DNA of 64,000 bases from Aeromicrobium ginsengisoli (GTDB lineage: Bacteria > Actinomycetota > Actinomycetes > Propionibacteriales > Nocardioidaceae): assembly GCF_004134905.2 (NCBI RefSeq), contig NZ_SDPQ02000002.1, positions 806,001 through 870,000 of the forward strand, written 5' to 3'. The position numbers and the translations under genes are program-made. Shown here piece by piece: positions 41,872 to 52,184 of the stretch. The notes beneath the pieces were generated by a model, which searched no databases, was not told the origin of the DNA, and saw only the letters and a program-made list of their open reading frames with translations. Within the stretch, counting starts at the first letter, position 1, and each line of letters begins with the position of its first letter.

Positions 41872-43211
41872 CGGCGCTCGCGCCCACCGAGCGGCTCTGG
41901 CTCGGACCGTACGGTCGCGTCGTCGCGGGCATCTTCTCGCTGGCGTTCCTCGTGGCGTTCGAGTCACTCGCCGTCGCGACCGTCATGCCGGTCGTCGCCG
42001 ACGAGCTCGACGGCCTCGGCCTGTACGCCCTGTCGTTTGCCGCGCCGTCCGCGGTCGCCGTGGTCTCGATGACGATTGCCGGACCGCTGATGGATCGCCG
42101 GGGCCCCGGCCTCGCGCTGCGGGCCGGCGTCGGCATCTTCTCCGCCGGGCTTCTGGTGGCCGGTCTCGCGCCGACGATGGCGGTGTTCCTCGTGGGTCGC
42201 TCCGTGCAAGGCCTCGGCATGGGCTTCGTCGGCGTCGGGCTCTACGTCGTCATCGCCAAGGTCTTCCCCGACCACATGCGGGCGCGCGTCTGGACCGTCA
42301 TGACCAGCGCCTGGGTGCTGCCGGCACTCGTCGGGCCGGTGATCGCGGGACTCATCGCCGACCACCTCGGCTGGCGATGGGTGTTCCTCAGCGTCCCGCT
42401 GGTCGCCGTCGCATCGCTGCTGCTGATCTGGCAGGCGCTCAGCCGGCTCGACGGCGACCCGGGCGTCACGGCCGACCGCCGCCGGCTCTGGTGGGCGACG
42501 CTGTCGGCCGGCGGCATCCTGGCGGTCAGCCTGGCGGGGCAGCGGGCCGTGCCGTGGTGGCCGGTCCTGTTGGTGATCGCGCTGGCCCTCATCGGGGCGT
42601 ACGCTCCGCGGCTCCTGCCGATCGGCACGTGGCGCGGTCGCCGCGGCCTCCCGAGCGTCATCGCGACCCGCAGCCTGCTGAGCGCCGGCTTCTTCGGCGC
42701 GGAGACCTACGTGCCGCTGTCCCTTGTCGAGCACCGTGGCCTCGAGGTGTCCCAGGCGGGACTGCTGCTGACGAGCGCTGCGGTGCTCTGGTTCAGCGGC
42801 TCGTGGATCGCCGCGAACGTACCGGCGCTGTCGTCGAAGCTGCTCCGCGTACGCCTCGGTGCCGTCTGCGTGCTGATCGGCACCGGTGCGGGCTTCCTGA
42901 CTCTGGCCGACACCGTGCCGGTGCTGGTGATCGCGGCGACCTGGAGCATCGGCGGTCTCGGCATGGGCATGGCCGCATCGACGCTCGGCGTCCTGCTCCT
43001 GGATCACTCGGGACCGGGTGAGCAGGGCGTCAACAGTGCGGCGATGCAGACCAGCGATGCCGTCGTGCAGTCGCTCGTGCTCGCGGTCGGCAGCGTCGTG
43101 TTCGCGGTCATGCTGGGCATCGACGAGCTGACAGGGTACGTCCTGGTGTTCGCCCTGGCCGCCGCGACGGCGGCGCTGGCGGTGGCCGTGACGGCCCGGC
43201 TCGAGAGCTGA
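41868..43211 (+). CDS. MFS transporter, probable drug efflux
   Basis: This is a 447-residue protein with about 12-14 membrane segments. GPLMDRRGPGLALRAG is the MFS loop 2-3 signature (G-x-L-x-DRxGR-like), VGRSVQGLGMGFVGVGLYVV fits motif B, and VLPALVGPVIAGLIADHLGWRWVF is the antiporter motif C read in two parts. The ATG overlaps the oxidoreductase TGA (ATGA), placing it in the SoxR-controlled operon. Export of redox-active or toxic compounds is the natural inference. Confidence 0.9.
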   Translation: MTALAPTERLWLGPYGRVVAGIFSLAFLVAFESLAVATVMPVVADELDGLGLYALSFAAPSAVAVVSMTIAGPLMDRRGPGLALRAGVGIFSAGLLVAGLAPTMAVFLVGRSVQGLGMGFVGVGLYVVIAKVFPDHMRARVWTVMTSAWVLPALVGPVIAGLIADHLGWRWVFLSVPLVAVASLLLIWQALSRLDGDPGVTADRRRLWWATLSAGGILAVSLAGQRAVPWWPVLLVIALALIGAYAPRLLPIGTWRGRRGLPSVIATRSLLSAGFFGAETYVPLSLVEHRGLEVSQAGLLLTSAAVLWFSGSWIAANVPALSSKLLRVRLGAVCVLIGTGAGFLTLADTVPVLVIAATWSIGGLGMGMAASTLGVLLLDHSGPGEQGVNSAAMQTSDAVVQSLVLAVGSVVFAVMLGIDELTGYVLVFALAAATAALAVAVTARLES

Positions 43212-43766
43212 CTACGCGGTGCAGACGGCGACGGCCAGCTTCTTGCTGGCCCGGTTGGTCGTCACCACGACGCCGTCGACCGAGATCGTGCACATCGCGT
43301 AGGTCGCGGTGTCGAGCACCTGGGCGCCGACCTGGGCGACCCCGCGGCCGCGCTGCACGGTCTGGGTGGTCGAGAACGACTTCTCCGCGAACTTCAGGCC
43401 GGACTTGCCCTTCCAGAACCGGTATCCGACATAGATCGCGCCGTCGGACGTGACGCTGATCGTCACCCGGTGCGGACCCGTGTCGCCGGTCGTCTTGCCC
43501 CATCCCTCGTCGCGGCTCGAGACGACCGTCAACGGGTTCTTGCCCTCGGGGACGGACGTGGGCTCGGTCTTCTCGATCGCAGCAGGGTCGATGGTCGGGT
43601 CGTCGTAGGGCACGAACGCGTCCGAGCCGCCGGAGTCGCTGACGACCGGGTCGGCCGTCGAGCCGCCACGGACCATGAGGTAGCCGGCGATCACCACCAC
43701 GACGGCACCGATCACCATCGCCGCGAGTGCGGCCTGGCGGAGGTGGTCCTTTCGCGCTCTGCGCAC
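43212..43766 (-). CDS. membrane-anchored exported protein, possibly MmpS-like
   Basis: This is a 184-residue protein with a basic start, one membrane segment (LAAMVIGAVVVVIAGYLMV), a Ser/Asp-rich linker and a beta-rich extracytoplasmic domain ending YAMCTISVDGVVVTTN and AVAVCTA, where two cysteines could form a disulfide. The ending resembles MmpS-type accessory proteins, but I am not sure. GTG 43766 is preferred because GAAAGG precedes it; TTG 43814 is the longer option. It converges on the MFS gene. Confidence 0.7.
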   Translation of the reverse strand: MRRARKDHLRQAALAAMVIGAVVVVIAGYLMVRGGSTADPVVSDSGGSDAFVPYDDPTIDPAAIEKTEPTSVPEGKNPLTVVSSRDEGWGKTTGDTGPHRVTISVTSDGAIYVGYRFWKGKSGLKFAEKSFSTTQTVQRGRGVAQVGAQVLDTATYAMCTISVDGVVVTTNRASKKLAVAVCTA

Positions 43767-43887
43767 AGGGGGCCTTTCGTGCTGCCTCGGAGAATTGACT
43801 GTTCGGCATGACAACGATCAAGCGAGGTCAGGGGTTATGTCACGGGGGACATCTTCGGCCGGGCGCCCACGCCGATACCCTTGACCG

Positions 43888-45207
43888 GTGAGCGCATCCT
43901 CGTGGTCCCCCGGTCGCCCGCTCCGCGTCGCCCTGTTGGGCTGCGGGGTCGTCGGCACGGAAGTAGCCCGGTTGCTCACGAGCGACTCCGAAGAGCTGGC
44001 CCAGCGCGTGGGCGCCCCGCTCGAGCTGGCCGGCATCGCCGTACGCCGTCTCGGCCGTGAGCGCGACCTCGACGTGCCGGCCGAGCTCTTCACGACCGAC
44101 GCGGCCGGCCTCGTCGCCCGCGGCGACATCGACGTCGTGATCGAGGTCATCGGTGGCATCGAGCCCGCGCGCGAGCTCATCCTGTCGGCGCTCGACCACG
44201 GTGCGTCCGTCGTCACGGCCAACAAGGCACTGCTCGCCGAGGACGGTGCGACGCTGTTCGAGGCCGCTCACAAGGCCGAGCGCGACCTCTACTTCGAGGC
44301 GGCCGTCGCCGGCGCGATCCCCATCGTCCGGCCGCTGCGCGAGTCACTCGCCGGTGACCGGGTCCAGCGGGTGCTCGGCATCGTCAACGGCACGACCAAC
44401 TTCATCCTCGACGCCATGACCACGACCGGCCAGGGGTTCTCCGAGGCGCTCGACGAGGCCCAGCGCCTCGGTTATGCCGAGGCCGATCCGACCGCCGACA
44501 TCGAGGGCTTCGACGCGGCGTCCAAGGCCGCGATCCTCGCCGGCCTGGCGTTCCACACCCGCGTGACGATCGGCGACGTCCACCGGGAGGGCATCAGCGA
44601 CGTCACGGCGGCAGACGTACGCTCAGCCGCCGAGATGGGTTGCGTCGTCAAGCTCCTCGCGATCTGTGAGCAGCGCGAGACGCCCGACGGTCCGGCCGTG
44701 TCGGCACGCGTGCATCCCGCGATGATCCCGCTCTCGCACCCGCTGGCCAGCGTCCACGGCGCCTACAACGCGGTCTTCGTCGAGAGCGAGGCGGCCGGTC
44801 AGCTCATGTTCTACGGCCCGGGCGCCGGTGGCGCGCCCACCGCCAGCGCTGTCCTCGGTGACGTCGTGTCGGTCGCCCGCAACCGCCGCAGCAACGTCTT
44901 CGGTCCCGGCGAGTCGACCCACGCGCAGCTCGAGGTGCTCGACATCGGCCTGGCCCGCACCCGCTACCACGTGTCGATCGACGTCGACGACCGTGCGGGC
45001 GTGCTCGCGTCGGTCGCCAATGCGTTCGCCGAGTTCGACGTCTCGATCCGCACGGTGCGCCAGGAGGGCAGCGGCGACGACGCCCAGCTCGTCATCGTGA
45101 CGCACGAGGCCGACGACGCGGCGCTGTCGGCGACGGTGGCCTCACTCCGGGGCCTCGACATGGTTCGTGACGTGACATCCGTGATGCGCGTCGAGGGAGG
45201 ATCCTGA
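43888..45207 (+). CDS. hom: homoserine dehydrogenase
   Basis: This 439-residue enzyme reduces aspartate semialdehyde to homoserine, the branch point to threonine and methionine. The Rossmann motif is [15 protein letters not shown] (residues 13-27). [29 protein letters not shown] with the catalytic Asp/Lys, and a C-terminal ACT domain ([20 protein letters not shown]) that usually mediates threonine feedback are present. GTG 43888 is six bases after a TACCCT -10 box, so it is leaderless. It is first in the hom-thrC-thrB operon. Confidence 0.97.
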   Translation: MSASSWSPGRPLRVALLGCGVVGTEVARLLTSDSEELAQRVGAPLELAGIAVRRLGRERDLDVPAELFTTDAAGLVARGDIDVVIEVIGGIEPARELILSALDHGASVVTANKALLAEDGATLFEAAHKAERDLYFEAAVAGAIPIVRPLRESLAGDRVQRVLGIVNGTTNFILDAMTTTGQGFSEALDEAQRLGYAEADPTADIEGFDAASKAAILAGLAFHTRVTIGDVHREGISDVTAADVRSAAEMGCVVKLLAICEQRETPDGPAVSARVHPAMIPLSHPLASVHGAYNAVFVESEAAGQLMFYGPGAGGAPTASAVLGDVVSVARNRRSNVFGPGESTHAQLEVLDIGLARTRYHVSIDVDDRAGVLASVANAFAEFDVSIRTVRQEGSGDDAQLVIVTHEADDAALSATVASLRGLDMVRDVTSVMRVEGGS

Positions 45208-46265
45208 TGGCTCACCTGTGGCGTGGCGTGATCGAGGAGTATCGCGAGTGGCTCCCGGTCACCCCGGAGACGCCGGTCATCACCCTCGGCGAGGGCGGCA
45301 CCCCGCTCGTGCACTCGGCCTGGTTGTCGGGCATCGTCCGCGGCGACGTCTGGCTCAAGGTCGAGGGCGACAACCCCACGGGCTCGTTCAAGGACCGCGG
45401 CATGACCGCCGCCATCTCGGTCGCAGCCGGCGAGGGCGCCAAGGCCGTCGTCTGCGCCTCGACCGGCAACACCTCGGCGTCGATGACGGCCTACGCCGCT
45501 CGCGCCGGGCTCACCCCGATCGTCCTGGTCCCGCACGGCAAGATCGCCGCAGGCAAGATGGCCCAGGCCGTCATGCACGGCGCCTCTGTCATTCAGCTCC
45601 GCGGCGGGTTCGACCAGTGCCTGCAGGTCGCCCGCGACCTCGCCGAGCAATACCCCGTCGCGCTCGTCAACTCGGTCAACCCCGTACGCCTGCAGGGCCA
45701 GAAGACCGCGTCGTTCGAGATCGTCGACGCGCTCGGCGAAGCCCCTGACCTGCACATCCTGCCCGTCGGCAACGCCGGCAACATCTCGGCCTACTGGCTG
45801 GGCTACCAGGAGTACGCCGACGCCGGCCTCGCCACCAAGACCCCGGCGATGTGGGGATTCCAGGCCGAGGGCTCCGCGCCGATCGTGCTGGGCCACCCCG
45901 TCGAGCACCCCGAGACCCTTGCCACGGCGATCCGCGTCGGCAACCCCGCGTCGTGGCAGCTCGCCGTCGCCGCTCGTGACGACTCCCAGGGCCGCATCGA
46001 GGCGGTCACCGACCAGGAGATCCTGAGCGCTCAACACGAGCTGGCCTCGCGTGAGGGCGTCTTCGTCGAGCCCGCGTCGGCCGCCGGTGTCGCCGGGCTG
46101 CTCAAGTCCGCCGCCTCCGTCGAGCCCGGCTCGACGATCGCGATCACCGTGACGGGCCACGGCCTCAAGGACACCGAGACCGCCCTGTCGGGCGTCGACT
46201 CGATCGTCGACTCGGTCATCGACGTCGACGTGCACGCGGCGGCCGAGGTCGCCGGCCTCGTATGA
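45207..46265 (+). CDS. thrC: threonine synthase
   Basis: This 352-residue PLP enzyme turns O-phosphohomoserine into threonine. [11 protein letters not shown] carries the PLP lysine (Lys62), [11 protein letters not shown] the substrate-binding Ser/Thr and asparagine, and [13 protein letters not shown] the phosphate-binding loop. This is the short, bacterial type found in actinobacteria. The ATG overlaps the hom stop (TGATG), and its own end overlaps thrB (ATGA), so all three are coupled. Confidence 0.97.
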   Translation: MAHLWRGVIEEYREWLPVTPETPVITLGEGGTPLVHSAWLSGIVRGDVWLKVEGDNPTGSFKDRGMTAAISVAAGEGAKAVVCASTGNTSASMTAYAARAGLTPIVLVPHGKIAAGKMAQAVMHGASVIQLRGGFDQCLQVARDLAEQYPVALVNSVNPVRLQGQKTASFEIVDALGEAPDLHILPVGNAGNISAYWLGYQEYADAGLATKTPAMWGFQAEGSAPIVLGHPVEHPETLATAIRVGNPASWQLAVAARDDSQGRIEAVTDQEILSAQHELASREGVFVEPASAAGVAGLLKSAASVEPGSTIAITVTGHGLKDTETALSGVDSIVDSVIDVDVHAAAEVAGLV

Positions 46266-47140
46266 CGTTCGTCAAGGGCCCGGTCACCGTACGCACGCCC
46301 GCCTCGAGCGCCAACCTCGGTCCGGGCTTCGACGCCTTGGGGCTCGCCCTGACGCTGTACGACGAGATCACCGCCGAGGTGCTCGATGAGCCCGGCCTCG
46401 AGATCGAGGTCAGCGGCGAGGGAGCGCGGGACGTCCCGAGGACCAGCGATCACCTCGTCGTCACGGCGATGACCGCGACGTTCGACCTGCTCGGCGAGCG
46501 GCCACCTGGGCTGCGGCTCGAGTGCGCCAACGCGATCCCGCACGGCCGGGGGCTCGGCTCGTCGGCGGCGGCGATCGTCGGCGGCATCGTGCTGGCCCGC
46601 GCACTCGTCGAGGGCAGCGACGCGCGACTCGACGATCGGGCGGCCTTTCAGTTGGCGGTCGACCTCGAAGGCCATCCCGACAACGTCGCCGCGGCGATGT
46701 TCGGCGGCCTGACCATTGCGTGGATCGACGGCGCCGCGGCCGAGGTGCAGCGACTCGACACCTCGGTGCAGGTCACGGCGTTCGTGCCCTCCGAGGCGGT
46801 GTCGACCGAGAAGGCCCGCGGGCTGCTGCCCGAGACCGTGCCGCACCGCGATGCCGCCGTCAATGCCGGCCGCGCCGCACTGCTCGTCGCGGCACTCACC
46901 GTGGCGCCTGAGCGGCTCATCTGGGCGACCGAGGACCGGATCCACCAGACGTACCGCGCCGACGCGATGCCCGAGTCCTACAAGCTGTTGCGACAGCTGC
47001 GAGTGGAGGGCATTCCGACGATCATCTCGGGCGCCGGCCCGACGGTCCTGTCGTTCGCCAGAGGCGTCGCCGACCGGGTACCGCAAGGCTGGTCCGTGCT
47101 CGAACTGGACGTCGACACCGAGGGCGCGCGCACGCTCTGA
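46262..47140 (+). CDS. thrB: homoserine kinase
   Basis: This 292-residue GHMP-family kinase phosphorylates homoserine. The N-terminal [17 protein letters not shown], the ATP-binding loop [17 protein letters not shown] (about residues 87-103) and the C-terminal [11 protein letters not shown] are the three GHMP motifs. It completes the threonine branch started by hom. The next gene, rho, begins after a 202-base leader region with its own promoter. Confidence 0.97.
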   Translation: MTFVKGPVTVRTPASSANLGPGFDALGLALTLYDEITAEVLDEPGLEIEVSGEGARDVPRTSDHLVVTAMTATFDLLGERPPGLRLECANAIPHGRGLGSSAAAIVGGIVLARALVEGSDARLDDRAAFQLAVDLEGHPDNVAAAMFGGLTIAWIDGAAAEVQRLDTSVQVTAFVPSEAVSTEKARGLLPETVPHRDAAVNAGRAALLVAALTVAPERLIWATEDRIHQTYRADAMPESYKLLRQLRVEGIPTIISGAGPTVLSFARGVADRVPQGWSVLELDVDTEGARTL

Positions 47141-47191
47141 GAAGTCCCTGTGACATGAACCCGAGCGGAATGCGGGATGACCCCTTGGTGT

Positions 47192-47342
47192 TACAGTGAG
47201 TGAGTCGGAGTCGAGTGCGAAACTCCCCGACAGTGACAAGTAGCAGTGCCATTCAAGTCGCCCGTCGGATACGGGCAAGCCTTTCATGCGATCCGGATCT
47301 GTCCGGGCATCAGGCCTTGTGGCCTCATCCAAAGGAACCTAC
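47192..47342 (+). promoter_or_regulatory. rho promoter and hairpin-rich leader
   Basis: TACAGT (47192-47197) is a plausible -10 box, giving a leader of about 140 bases. Four hairpins follow: GTCGG/CCGAC (47204-47231), GCCCGT/ACGGGC (47260-47276), CCGGA/TCCGG with a TCTG loop (47293-47306) and AGGCC/GGCCT with a TTGT loop (47312-47325). The last ends five bases before the AAAGGA ribosome site. rho is autoregulated by attenuation in several bacteria; a similar role here is inference. Confidence 0.5.
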
Positions 47343-49223
47343 GTGACTGAAACCACCATCACACCTGAATCCTCCACGCCTGCGGCCGATGCCGCGGCGA
47401 CGGCCCCGCGCAGGACCAGCGGCGGCCTGGGCGGAAAGGTGCTCGCCGAGCTCCAGGAGATCGCCGGCGAGCTCGGCATCACCGGCGCCGACAAGATGCG
47501 CAAGGGCGCCCTCATCGACGCCATCAAGATCGCCCGCGGAGACGCCGGCACCTCCACCAAGGCCGCGGTCGCCGCGGCCGCGCCCAGCAAGGTCGACACC
47601 AGCAAGGGTGACGCCGCTGCGGCCGCCAGGACCGAGCAGCCCGCCGCCGAGGCGCCGGCCGAGACCGCGAGCGACACCCGCAAGCCCCGCAACGAGCCCA
47701 AGGCTGCCAAGAACGACAAGAACGACGATGCGTCGGACCAGCCGGAGGTCAAGAACGACTCCCGCAACGACGACTCCTCCGACGACGAGTCGGGCCGCCA
47801 GGGGGGCAACCGCAACCGCAACCAGAACCGCAACCAGAACCAGAACCGCGACAACGACGGTGGCGGCAACAACCGCAACCAGAATCGCAACGATGGCGGC
47901 AACAACCGCAACCAGGGACAGGGCCAGAACCAGGGCCAGGCACAGGGCGGCAACCGCAACCAGGGCCAGTTCGAGGACGACGAAGACGGCGGCATGGGCC
48001 GTCGCCGCAACCGTCGCGTCCGCAACCGCAACGCGGGCGGACGTGGCTCCGAGGTCGACACGACCTACACCGAGGACGACGTCCTCGTGCCGGCTGCCGG
48101 CATCCTCGACATCCTCGACAACTACGCGTTCGTCCGCACCACGGGCTACCTGCCCAGCGAGAACGACGTCTACGTCTCCCTCTCCATGGTCCGCAAGTGG
48201 GGGCTTCGCCGCGGCGACGCCGTCATCGGCCAGGTGCGCCAGCCCCGCGAGGGCGAGCGCAAGGAGAAGTTCAACCCGATGGTCAAGATCGAGTCGGTCA
48301 ACGGCATGACCCTCGACGAGAGCCTCAAGCGCGTCGAGTTCGCCAAGCTGACCCCGCTCTACCCCTCGGAGCGCCTGCGCCTCGAGGGCGAGGCCGGCGG
48401 GCTCACGGGCCGCGTCGTCGATCTCGTCGCCCCGATCGGCAAGGGCCAGCGTGGCCTGATCGTGTCGCCGCCCAAGGCCGGCAAGACCATGATCATGCAG
48501 CAGGTCGCCAACGCGATCACCGAGAACAACCCCGAGTGCCACCTGATGATCGTCCTCGTCGACGAGCGTCCGGAGGAGGTCACCGACTTCCAGCGCACCG
48601 TCAAGGGCGAGGTCATCGCCTCGACGTTCGACCGCCCGGCCACGGACCACACCACGGTCGCCGAGCTCGCCATCGAGCGCGCCAAGCGGCTCGTCGAGCT
48701 GGGTCACGACGTCGTGCTGCTGCTCGACGGCATCACGCGCCTCGGCCGGGCCTACAACCTGGCGGCCCCGACCAGTGGTCGCATCATGTCCGGTGGTGTC
48801 GACTCGTCGGCGCTCTACCCGCCCAAGAAGTTCTTCGGCGCCGCGCGCAACATCGAGGACGGCGGTTCGCTGACGATCCTCGCCACGGCGCTCGTCGAGA
48901 CCGGTTCGCGCATGGACGAGGTCATCTTCGAGGAGTTCAAGGGCACCGGCAACTGGGAGCTCCGCCTGCGTCGCGACTTCGCCGACAAGCGCATCTTCCC
49001 GGCGGTCGACGTCGACGCCTCGAGCACGCGCCGCGAGGAACTGCTCATGGGCAAGGACGAGCTGGCCGTCGTGTGGAAGCTCCGCCGGGTGCTCTCGGGC
49101 CTCGAGGGTCAGCAGGGTCTCGAGCTCATCCTCGACAAGCTCAAGAAGACCACGAGCAACGTCGAGTTCCTGATGCAGATCAACACGACGCTGCCGCAGG
49201 ACGGGACCAACAACGGCAAGTAG
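47343..49223 (+). CDS. rho: transcription termination factor Rho
   Basis: This is a 626-residue hexameric RNA-dependent ATPase. Rho_N helical region [20 protein letters not shown] (31-50), then a long insertion: acidic/basic sequence and a tract of Asn, Gln, Arg and Gly at about 161-209, then an RG-rich stretch. The cold-shock RNA-binding domain follows ([19 protein letters not shown]), then Walker A SPPKAGKT (375-382), Walker [12 protein letters not shown] and the Q/R-loop region. Inserts of this kind are known in actinobacterial Rho and extend RNA binding. GTG 47343 has AAGGA upstream. Confidence 0.97.
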   Translation: MTETTITPESSTPAADAAATAPRRTSGGLGGKVLAELQEIAGELGITGADKMRKGALIDAIKIARGDAGTSTKAAVAAAAPSKVDTSKGDAAAAARTEQPAAEAPAETASDTRKPRNEPKAAKNDKNDDASDQPEVKNDSRNDDSSDDESGRQGGNRNRNQNRNQNQNRDNDGGGNNRNQNRNDGGNNRNQGQGQNQGQAQGGNRNQGQFEDDEDGGMGRRRNRRVRNRNAGGRGSEVDTTYTEDDVLVPAAGILDILDNYAFVRTTGYLPSENDVYVSLSMVRKWGLRRGDAVIGQVRQPREGERKEKFNPMVKIESVNGMTLDESLKRVEFAKLTPLYPSERLRLEGEAGGLTGRVVDLVAPIGKGQRGLIVSPPKAGKTMIMQQVANAITENNPECHLMIVLVDERPEEVTDFQRTVKGEVIASTFDRPATDHTTVAELAIERAKRLVELGHDVVLLLDGITRLGRAYNLAAPTSGRIMSGGVDSSALYPPKKFFGAARNIEDGGSLTILATALVETGSRMDEVIFEEFKGTGNWELRLRRDFADKRIFPAVDVDASSTRREELLMGKDELAVVWKLRRVLSGLEGQQGLELILDKLKKTTSNVEFLMQINTTLPQDGTNNGK

Positions 49224-49236
49224 TCATCCGTACGTT

Positions 49237-49268
49237 CGACGGGCCCGGGGGAGACCTCGGGCCCGTCG
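49237..49268 (+). terminator. stem-loop after rho
   Basis: CGACGGGCCCG pairs perfectly with CGGGCCCGTCG (11 base pairs, ten-base loop), followed by GCGTTTCT, only a short T run. It is a probable terminator of the rho transcript, 14 bases after the stop. Confidence 0.75.
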
Positions 49269-49321
49269 GCGTTTCTGGACTCGCTCTGCCGTCGTTGTCC
49301 CGCGCAACTAGGGTTGGCGAC

Positions 49322-49807
49322 ATGACGACTGCATACGACTTCTCCGCAACGGCGATCGACGGCACCGAGCGGCTGCTGGCCGACTACAAGGGCAAGGTCC
49401 TGCTCGTGGTCAACACCGCGACCCAGTGCGGCTTCACCCCGCAGTTCAAGGGCCTCGAGGCGGTCTACCAGGAGTACGTCGACCAGGGCCTGGTCGTGCT
49501 CGGCTTCCCGTGCGACCAGTTCGGCAACCAGAACCCCGAGTCGGACGAGGACACCGCGGTGTTCTGCGAGCGCAACTTCGGCGTGACGTTCCCGCTGTTC
49601 TCCGAGATCGAGGTCAACGGCGACAACGCCCACCCGCTCTACCAGTGGCTCAAGCAGGAGAAGGGCGGCCTCGGACCCAGCAAGATCAAGTGGAACTTCA
49701 CCAAGTTCCTGATCGACACCGAGGGCAACGTCGTCAAGCGCTACGGGTCGACCACGACCCCGGAGAAGATCAAGGGCGACATCGAGAAGCTGCTCCCGAA
49801 GGAATAG
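49322..49807 (+). CDS. glutathione peroxidase family protein (thioredoxin-type)
   Basis: This is a 161-residue GPx-fold peroxidase. [12 protein letters not shown] holds the peroxidatic cysteine (Cys36, not selenocysteine), [10 protein letters not shown] the second signature with a possible resolving cysteine, and [10 protein letters not shown] the conserved Trp-Asn. Actinobacteria usually lack glutathione, so thioredoxin or mycothiol is the likelier reductant. A TAGGGT -10 box lies seven bases before the ATG, a leaderless arrangement. Confidence 0.93.
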   Translation: MTTAYDFSATAIDGTERLLADYKGKVLLVVNTATQCGFTPQFKGLEAVYQEYVDQGLVVLGFPCDQFGNQNPESDEDTAVFCERNFGVTFPLFSEIEVNGDNAHPLYQWLKQEKGGLGPSKIKWNFTKFLIDTEGNVVKRYGSTTTPEKIKGDIEKLLPKE

Positions 49808-49916
49808 TTCCGCCCTCGATTTCCTTATACGTACTGCCAACTGGCAGAATCAATCCTTGGTTCTGGTTCACGGATCGCATCCCGCGATACGACCCAGCGA
49901 CCGCCGAGAGGACATC

Positions 49917-50138
49917 ATGAAGCAAGGCATCCACCCCGAGTACGTCGAGACCCAGGTCACCTGCACCTGTGGCAACTCGTTCACGACCCGTAGCACCGCC
50001 ACCGATGGCACCCTCCGTGCCGACGTGTGCGCCGCGTGCCACCCGTTCTACACCGGCAAGCAGAAGATCCTCGACACCGGCGGCCGCGTCGCCCGCTTCG
50101 AGAAGCGCTACGCCAAGAAGACGACCGAGAGCAAGTAG
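49917..50138 (+). CDS. rpmE: 50S ribosomal protein L31 (zinc-binding C+ form)
   Basis: This is a 73-residue ribosomal protein: MKQGIHPEY start, CTCGN (Cys16, Cys18) and [10 protein letters not shown] (Cys38, Cys41), the four cysteines that bind zinc in the C+ form. In many bacteria a zinc-free paralogue replaces it under zinc limitation; none is in this window. It ends in [10 protein letters not shown] and is followed by a strong stem-loop. Confidence 0.96.
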   Translation: MKQGIHPEYVETQVTCTCGNSFTTRSTATDGTLRADVCAACHPFYTGKQKILDTGGRVARFEKRYAKKTTESK

Positions 50139-50146
50139 CTCCACTC

Positions 50147-50185
50147 CGGCACCGACCCGTACGCATGCCGTGCGGGTCGGTGCCG
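50147..50185 (+). terminator. stem-loop after rpmE
   Basis: CGGCACCGACCCG pairs perfectly with CGGGTCGGTGCCG (13 base pairs), followed by TTGTCGTGT. It lies eight bases after the rpmE stop and before prfA, so it probably limits read-through into prfA. Confidence 0.75.
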
Positions 50186-50193
50186 TTGTCGTG

Positions 50194-50220
50194 TCCGCAC
50201 CCGTCCGCACCCGTCCGCAC
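50194..50220. repeat. CCGTCCGCAC tandem repeat
   Basis: About 2.7 copies of a ten-base unit lie between the rpmE stem-loop and the prfA start. It is a likely slippage product; no function is evident. Confidence 0.8.
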
Positions 50221-50238
50221 CGAGCCTGAGGAGTCATC

Positions 50239-51318
50239 GTGTTCGAAGCCGTCGACACGCTCGTCGCCGAGCACGCCGAGCTCGAGGTCCGCATGTCCGA
50301 CCCCGCGGTGCACTCCGACCAGGGGCTGGCCAAGAAGCTCGGGCAGCGCTACGCCGAGCTGACCGCGATCGTCAAGACGTACCGCGACTACCAGCAGGTC
50401 ACCGACGACCTCGAGGCCGCGCGTGAGCTCGCCGCCGAGGACGACTCGTTCGCGGCCGAGATCGAGACGCTCGAGCCGCGCCTGCACGAGCTCAGCGAGC
50501 GCCTGCAGCGCCTGCTCGTGCCTCGCGACCCGGCGGACGCCAAGGACGTCATCATGGAGATCAAGGGCGGCGAGGGTGGCGAGGAGTCGGCGCTGTTCGC
50601 CGGCGACCTGCACCGCATGTACACCCGCTACGCCGAGCAGCGCGGCTGGAAGACCGAGATGATCGACGCGACGGAGTCGGCCTTGGGCGGCTACAAGTCC
50701 GTCACGATGGCGGTCAAGGCCAAGGGCACGCCCGAGCCCGGCGAGGCGCCGCACGCGCTGCTGAAGTTCGAGGGCGGCGTGCACCGCGTCCAACGGGTCC
50801 CGGTGACCGAGTCGCAGGGCCGCATCCACACCTCCGCGGCGGGCGTCCTGGTGCTGGCCGAGGCCGAGGACATCGACATCGAGATCCACGACAGCGATCT
50901 GCGCATCGACGTCTACCGCTCGTCGGGTCCCGGCGGCCAGAGCGTCAACACGACCGACTCGGCCGTACGCATCACGCACCTGCCGACCGGAATCGTCGCG
51001 AGCTGCCAGAACGAGAAGAGCCAGCTGCAGAACAAGGAGCAGGCGATGCGCATCCTGCGGGCCCGGCTGCTCGAGGCTGCCCAGGCCGCCGCCGACGCCG
51101 AGGCGTCCGACGCCCGCAAGTCACAGATCCGCACGGTCGACCGTTCGGAGCGCATCCGGACCTACAACTTCCCGGAGAACCGCATCTCCGACCACCGCAC
51201 GGGCTACAAGGCCTACAACCTCGACCAGGTCATGGACGGTGCCCTCGACGACGTCATCAAGTCGCTCGTCGACGCCGAGCTCGCCGACCGCCTCGCCGCC
51301 GTCGAGTCTGGGGAGTGA
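50239..51318 (+). CDS. prfA: peptide chain release factor 1
   Basis: This 359-residue factor reads UAA and UAG stops and triggers peptide release. The GGQ motif is in [17 protein letters not shown] (Gln234, the methylation site of PrmC), and the PVT-type codon-recognition segment occurs as [16 protein letters not shown] 50239 follows TGAGGAG. The stop is one base before the prmC start, and RF1-PrmC adjacency is the classic arrangement because PrmC modifies this protein. Confidence 0.96.
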   Translation: MFEAVDTLVAEHAELEVRMSDPAVHSDQGLAKKLGQRYAELTAIVKTYRDYQQVTDDLEAARELAAEDDSFAAEIETLEPRLHELSERLQRLLVPRDPADAKDVIMEIKGGEGGEESALFAGDLHRMYTRYAEQRGWKTEMIDATESALGGYKSVTMAVKAKGTPEPGEAPHALLKFEGGVHRVQRVPVTESQGRIHTSAAGVLVLAEAEDIDIEIHDSDLRIDVYRSSGPGGQSVNTTDSAVRITHLPTGIVASCQNEKSQLQNKEQAMRILRARLLEAAQAAADAEASDARKSQIRTVDRSERIRTYNFPENRISDHRTGYKAYNLDQVMDGALDDVIKSLVDAELADRLAAVESGE

Positions 51319-51319
51319 G

Positions 51320-52171
51320 GTGACGGGCGTCCGTACGCTCGCCGAGCGGTTGCTGGCCGAGGCGACTGACAGGCTCGAGACGGCCGGCGTCAGCTCGCCA
51401 CGCCACGACGCCGAGACGCTCCTGAGCCACGTCACGGGTGTCCCGCGCTCGTCGCTGATCACGCGGGCCAAGCCCAACCCGCTGCAGCAGGAGACGTTCC
51501 TGGAGCTGGTCGACGCTCGGGCTCGTCGGTTCCCCTTGCAGCACCTGACCGGGTCGACGGGATTCCGCTACGTCGACATCGAGGTCGGCCCCGGAGTGTT
51601 CGTGCCGCGGCCCGAGACCGAGGTGCTCGCGGGCTGGGCCATCGACCACGCCAAGGCGCTGTCGTCGCCGGTCGTCGTCGAGCTGTGCGCCGGCGCCGGG
51701 GCGATCGCACTGTCGGTCGTCCACGAGGTGCCCGGTGCTTCCGTGCACGCGGTCGAACTCGACGAGAAGGCGTACGAGTGGGCCCAGCGCAACCTCGCCG
51801 GCACCGGCGTCGACCTGCGGCTCGGCGACATGGCCGACGCCTTCGCCGACCTCGACGGCTCGGTCGACGTGGTCGTGGCCAACCCGCCCTACATCCCGTT
51901 GGACGCGTGGGAGAGCGTGGCGCCCGAGGCCCGCGACCACGACCCCGCGCTGGCCCTGTGGTCCGGCGACGACGGACTCGACGCGATGCGCGTCGTCGAG
52001 CAGGTTGCCTGGCGACTGCTCAAGCCGGGCGGTGTGATCGGCGCCGAGCACGCGGACGTCCAGGGCGAGTCGGCCCCCGAGGTGTTCCGGCCGCGCTGGG
52101 ACGGCGTACGGGACAACCTCGACCTGGCCCAGCGGCCCCGCTACGTCACGGCAGCCAAGCCGCGCGGATAG
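51320..52171 (+). CDS. prmC: peptide chain release factor N5-glutamine methyltransferase
   Basis: This 283-residue SAM-dependent methyltransferase acts on the GGQ glutamine of release factors. It has an N-terminal helical RF-binding domain, PRPETEVLAGWAI, SAM motif VELCAGAGAIALSV, and the catalytic NPPYIP at 188-193. GTG 51320 follows the prfA stop after one base, with GGGGAG within the prfA end as ribosome site. The two are translated together with their substrate. Confidence 0.95.
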   Translation: MTGVRTLAERLLAEATDRLETAGVSSPRHDAETLLSHVTGVPRSSLITRAKPNPLQQETFLELVDARARRFPLQHLTGSTGFRYVDIEVGPGVFVPRPETEVLAGWAIDHAKALSSPVVVELCAGAGAIALSVVHEVPGASVHAVELDEKAYEWAQRNLAGTGVDLRLGDMADAFADLDGSVDVVVANPPYIPLDAWESVAPEARDHDPALALWSGDDGLDAMRVVEQVAWRLLKPGGVIGAEHADVQGESAPEVFRPRWDGVRDNLDLAQRPRYVTAAKPRG

Positions 52172-52184
52172 TGTTGGCCTCCTT

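Noticed and set aside
47325..48707. A 460-codon minus-strand frame across rho
   Set aside because: Its Val/Leu/Ala runs mirror the Asn/Arg/Gly-rich tract of rho on the other strand; it is not a membrane protein gene.
49322..49807. Possible selenocysteine in the glutathione peroxidase
   Set aside because: The active-site codon is TGC (cysteine) at residue 36, with no in-frame TGA or SECIS-like hairpin.
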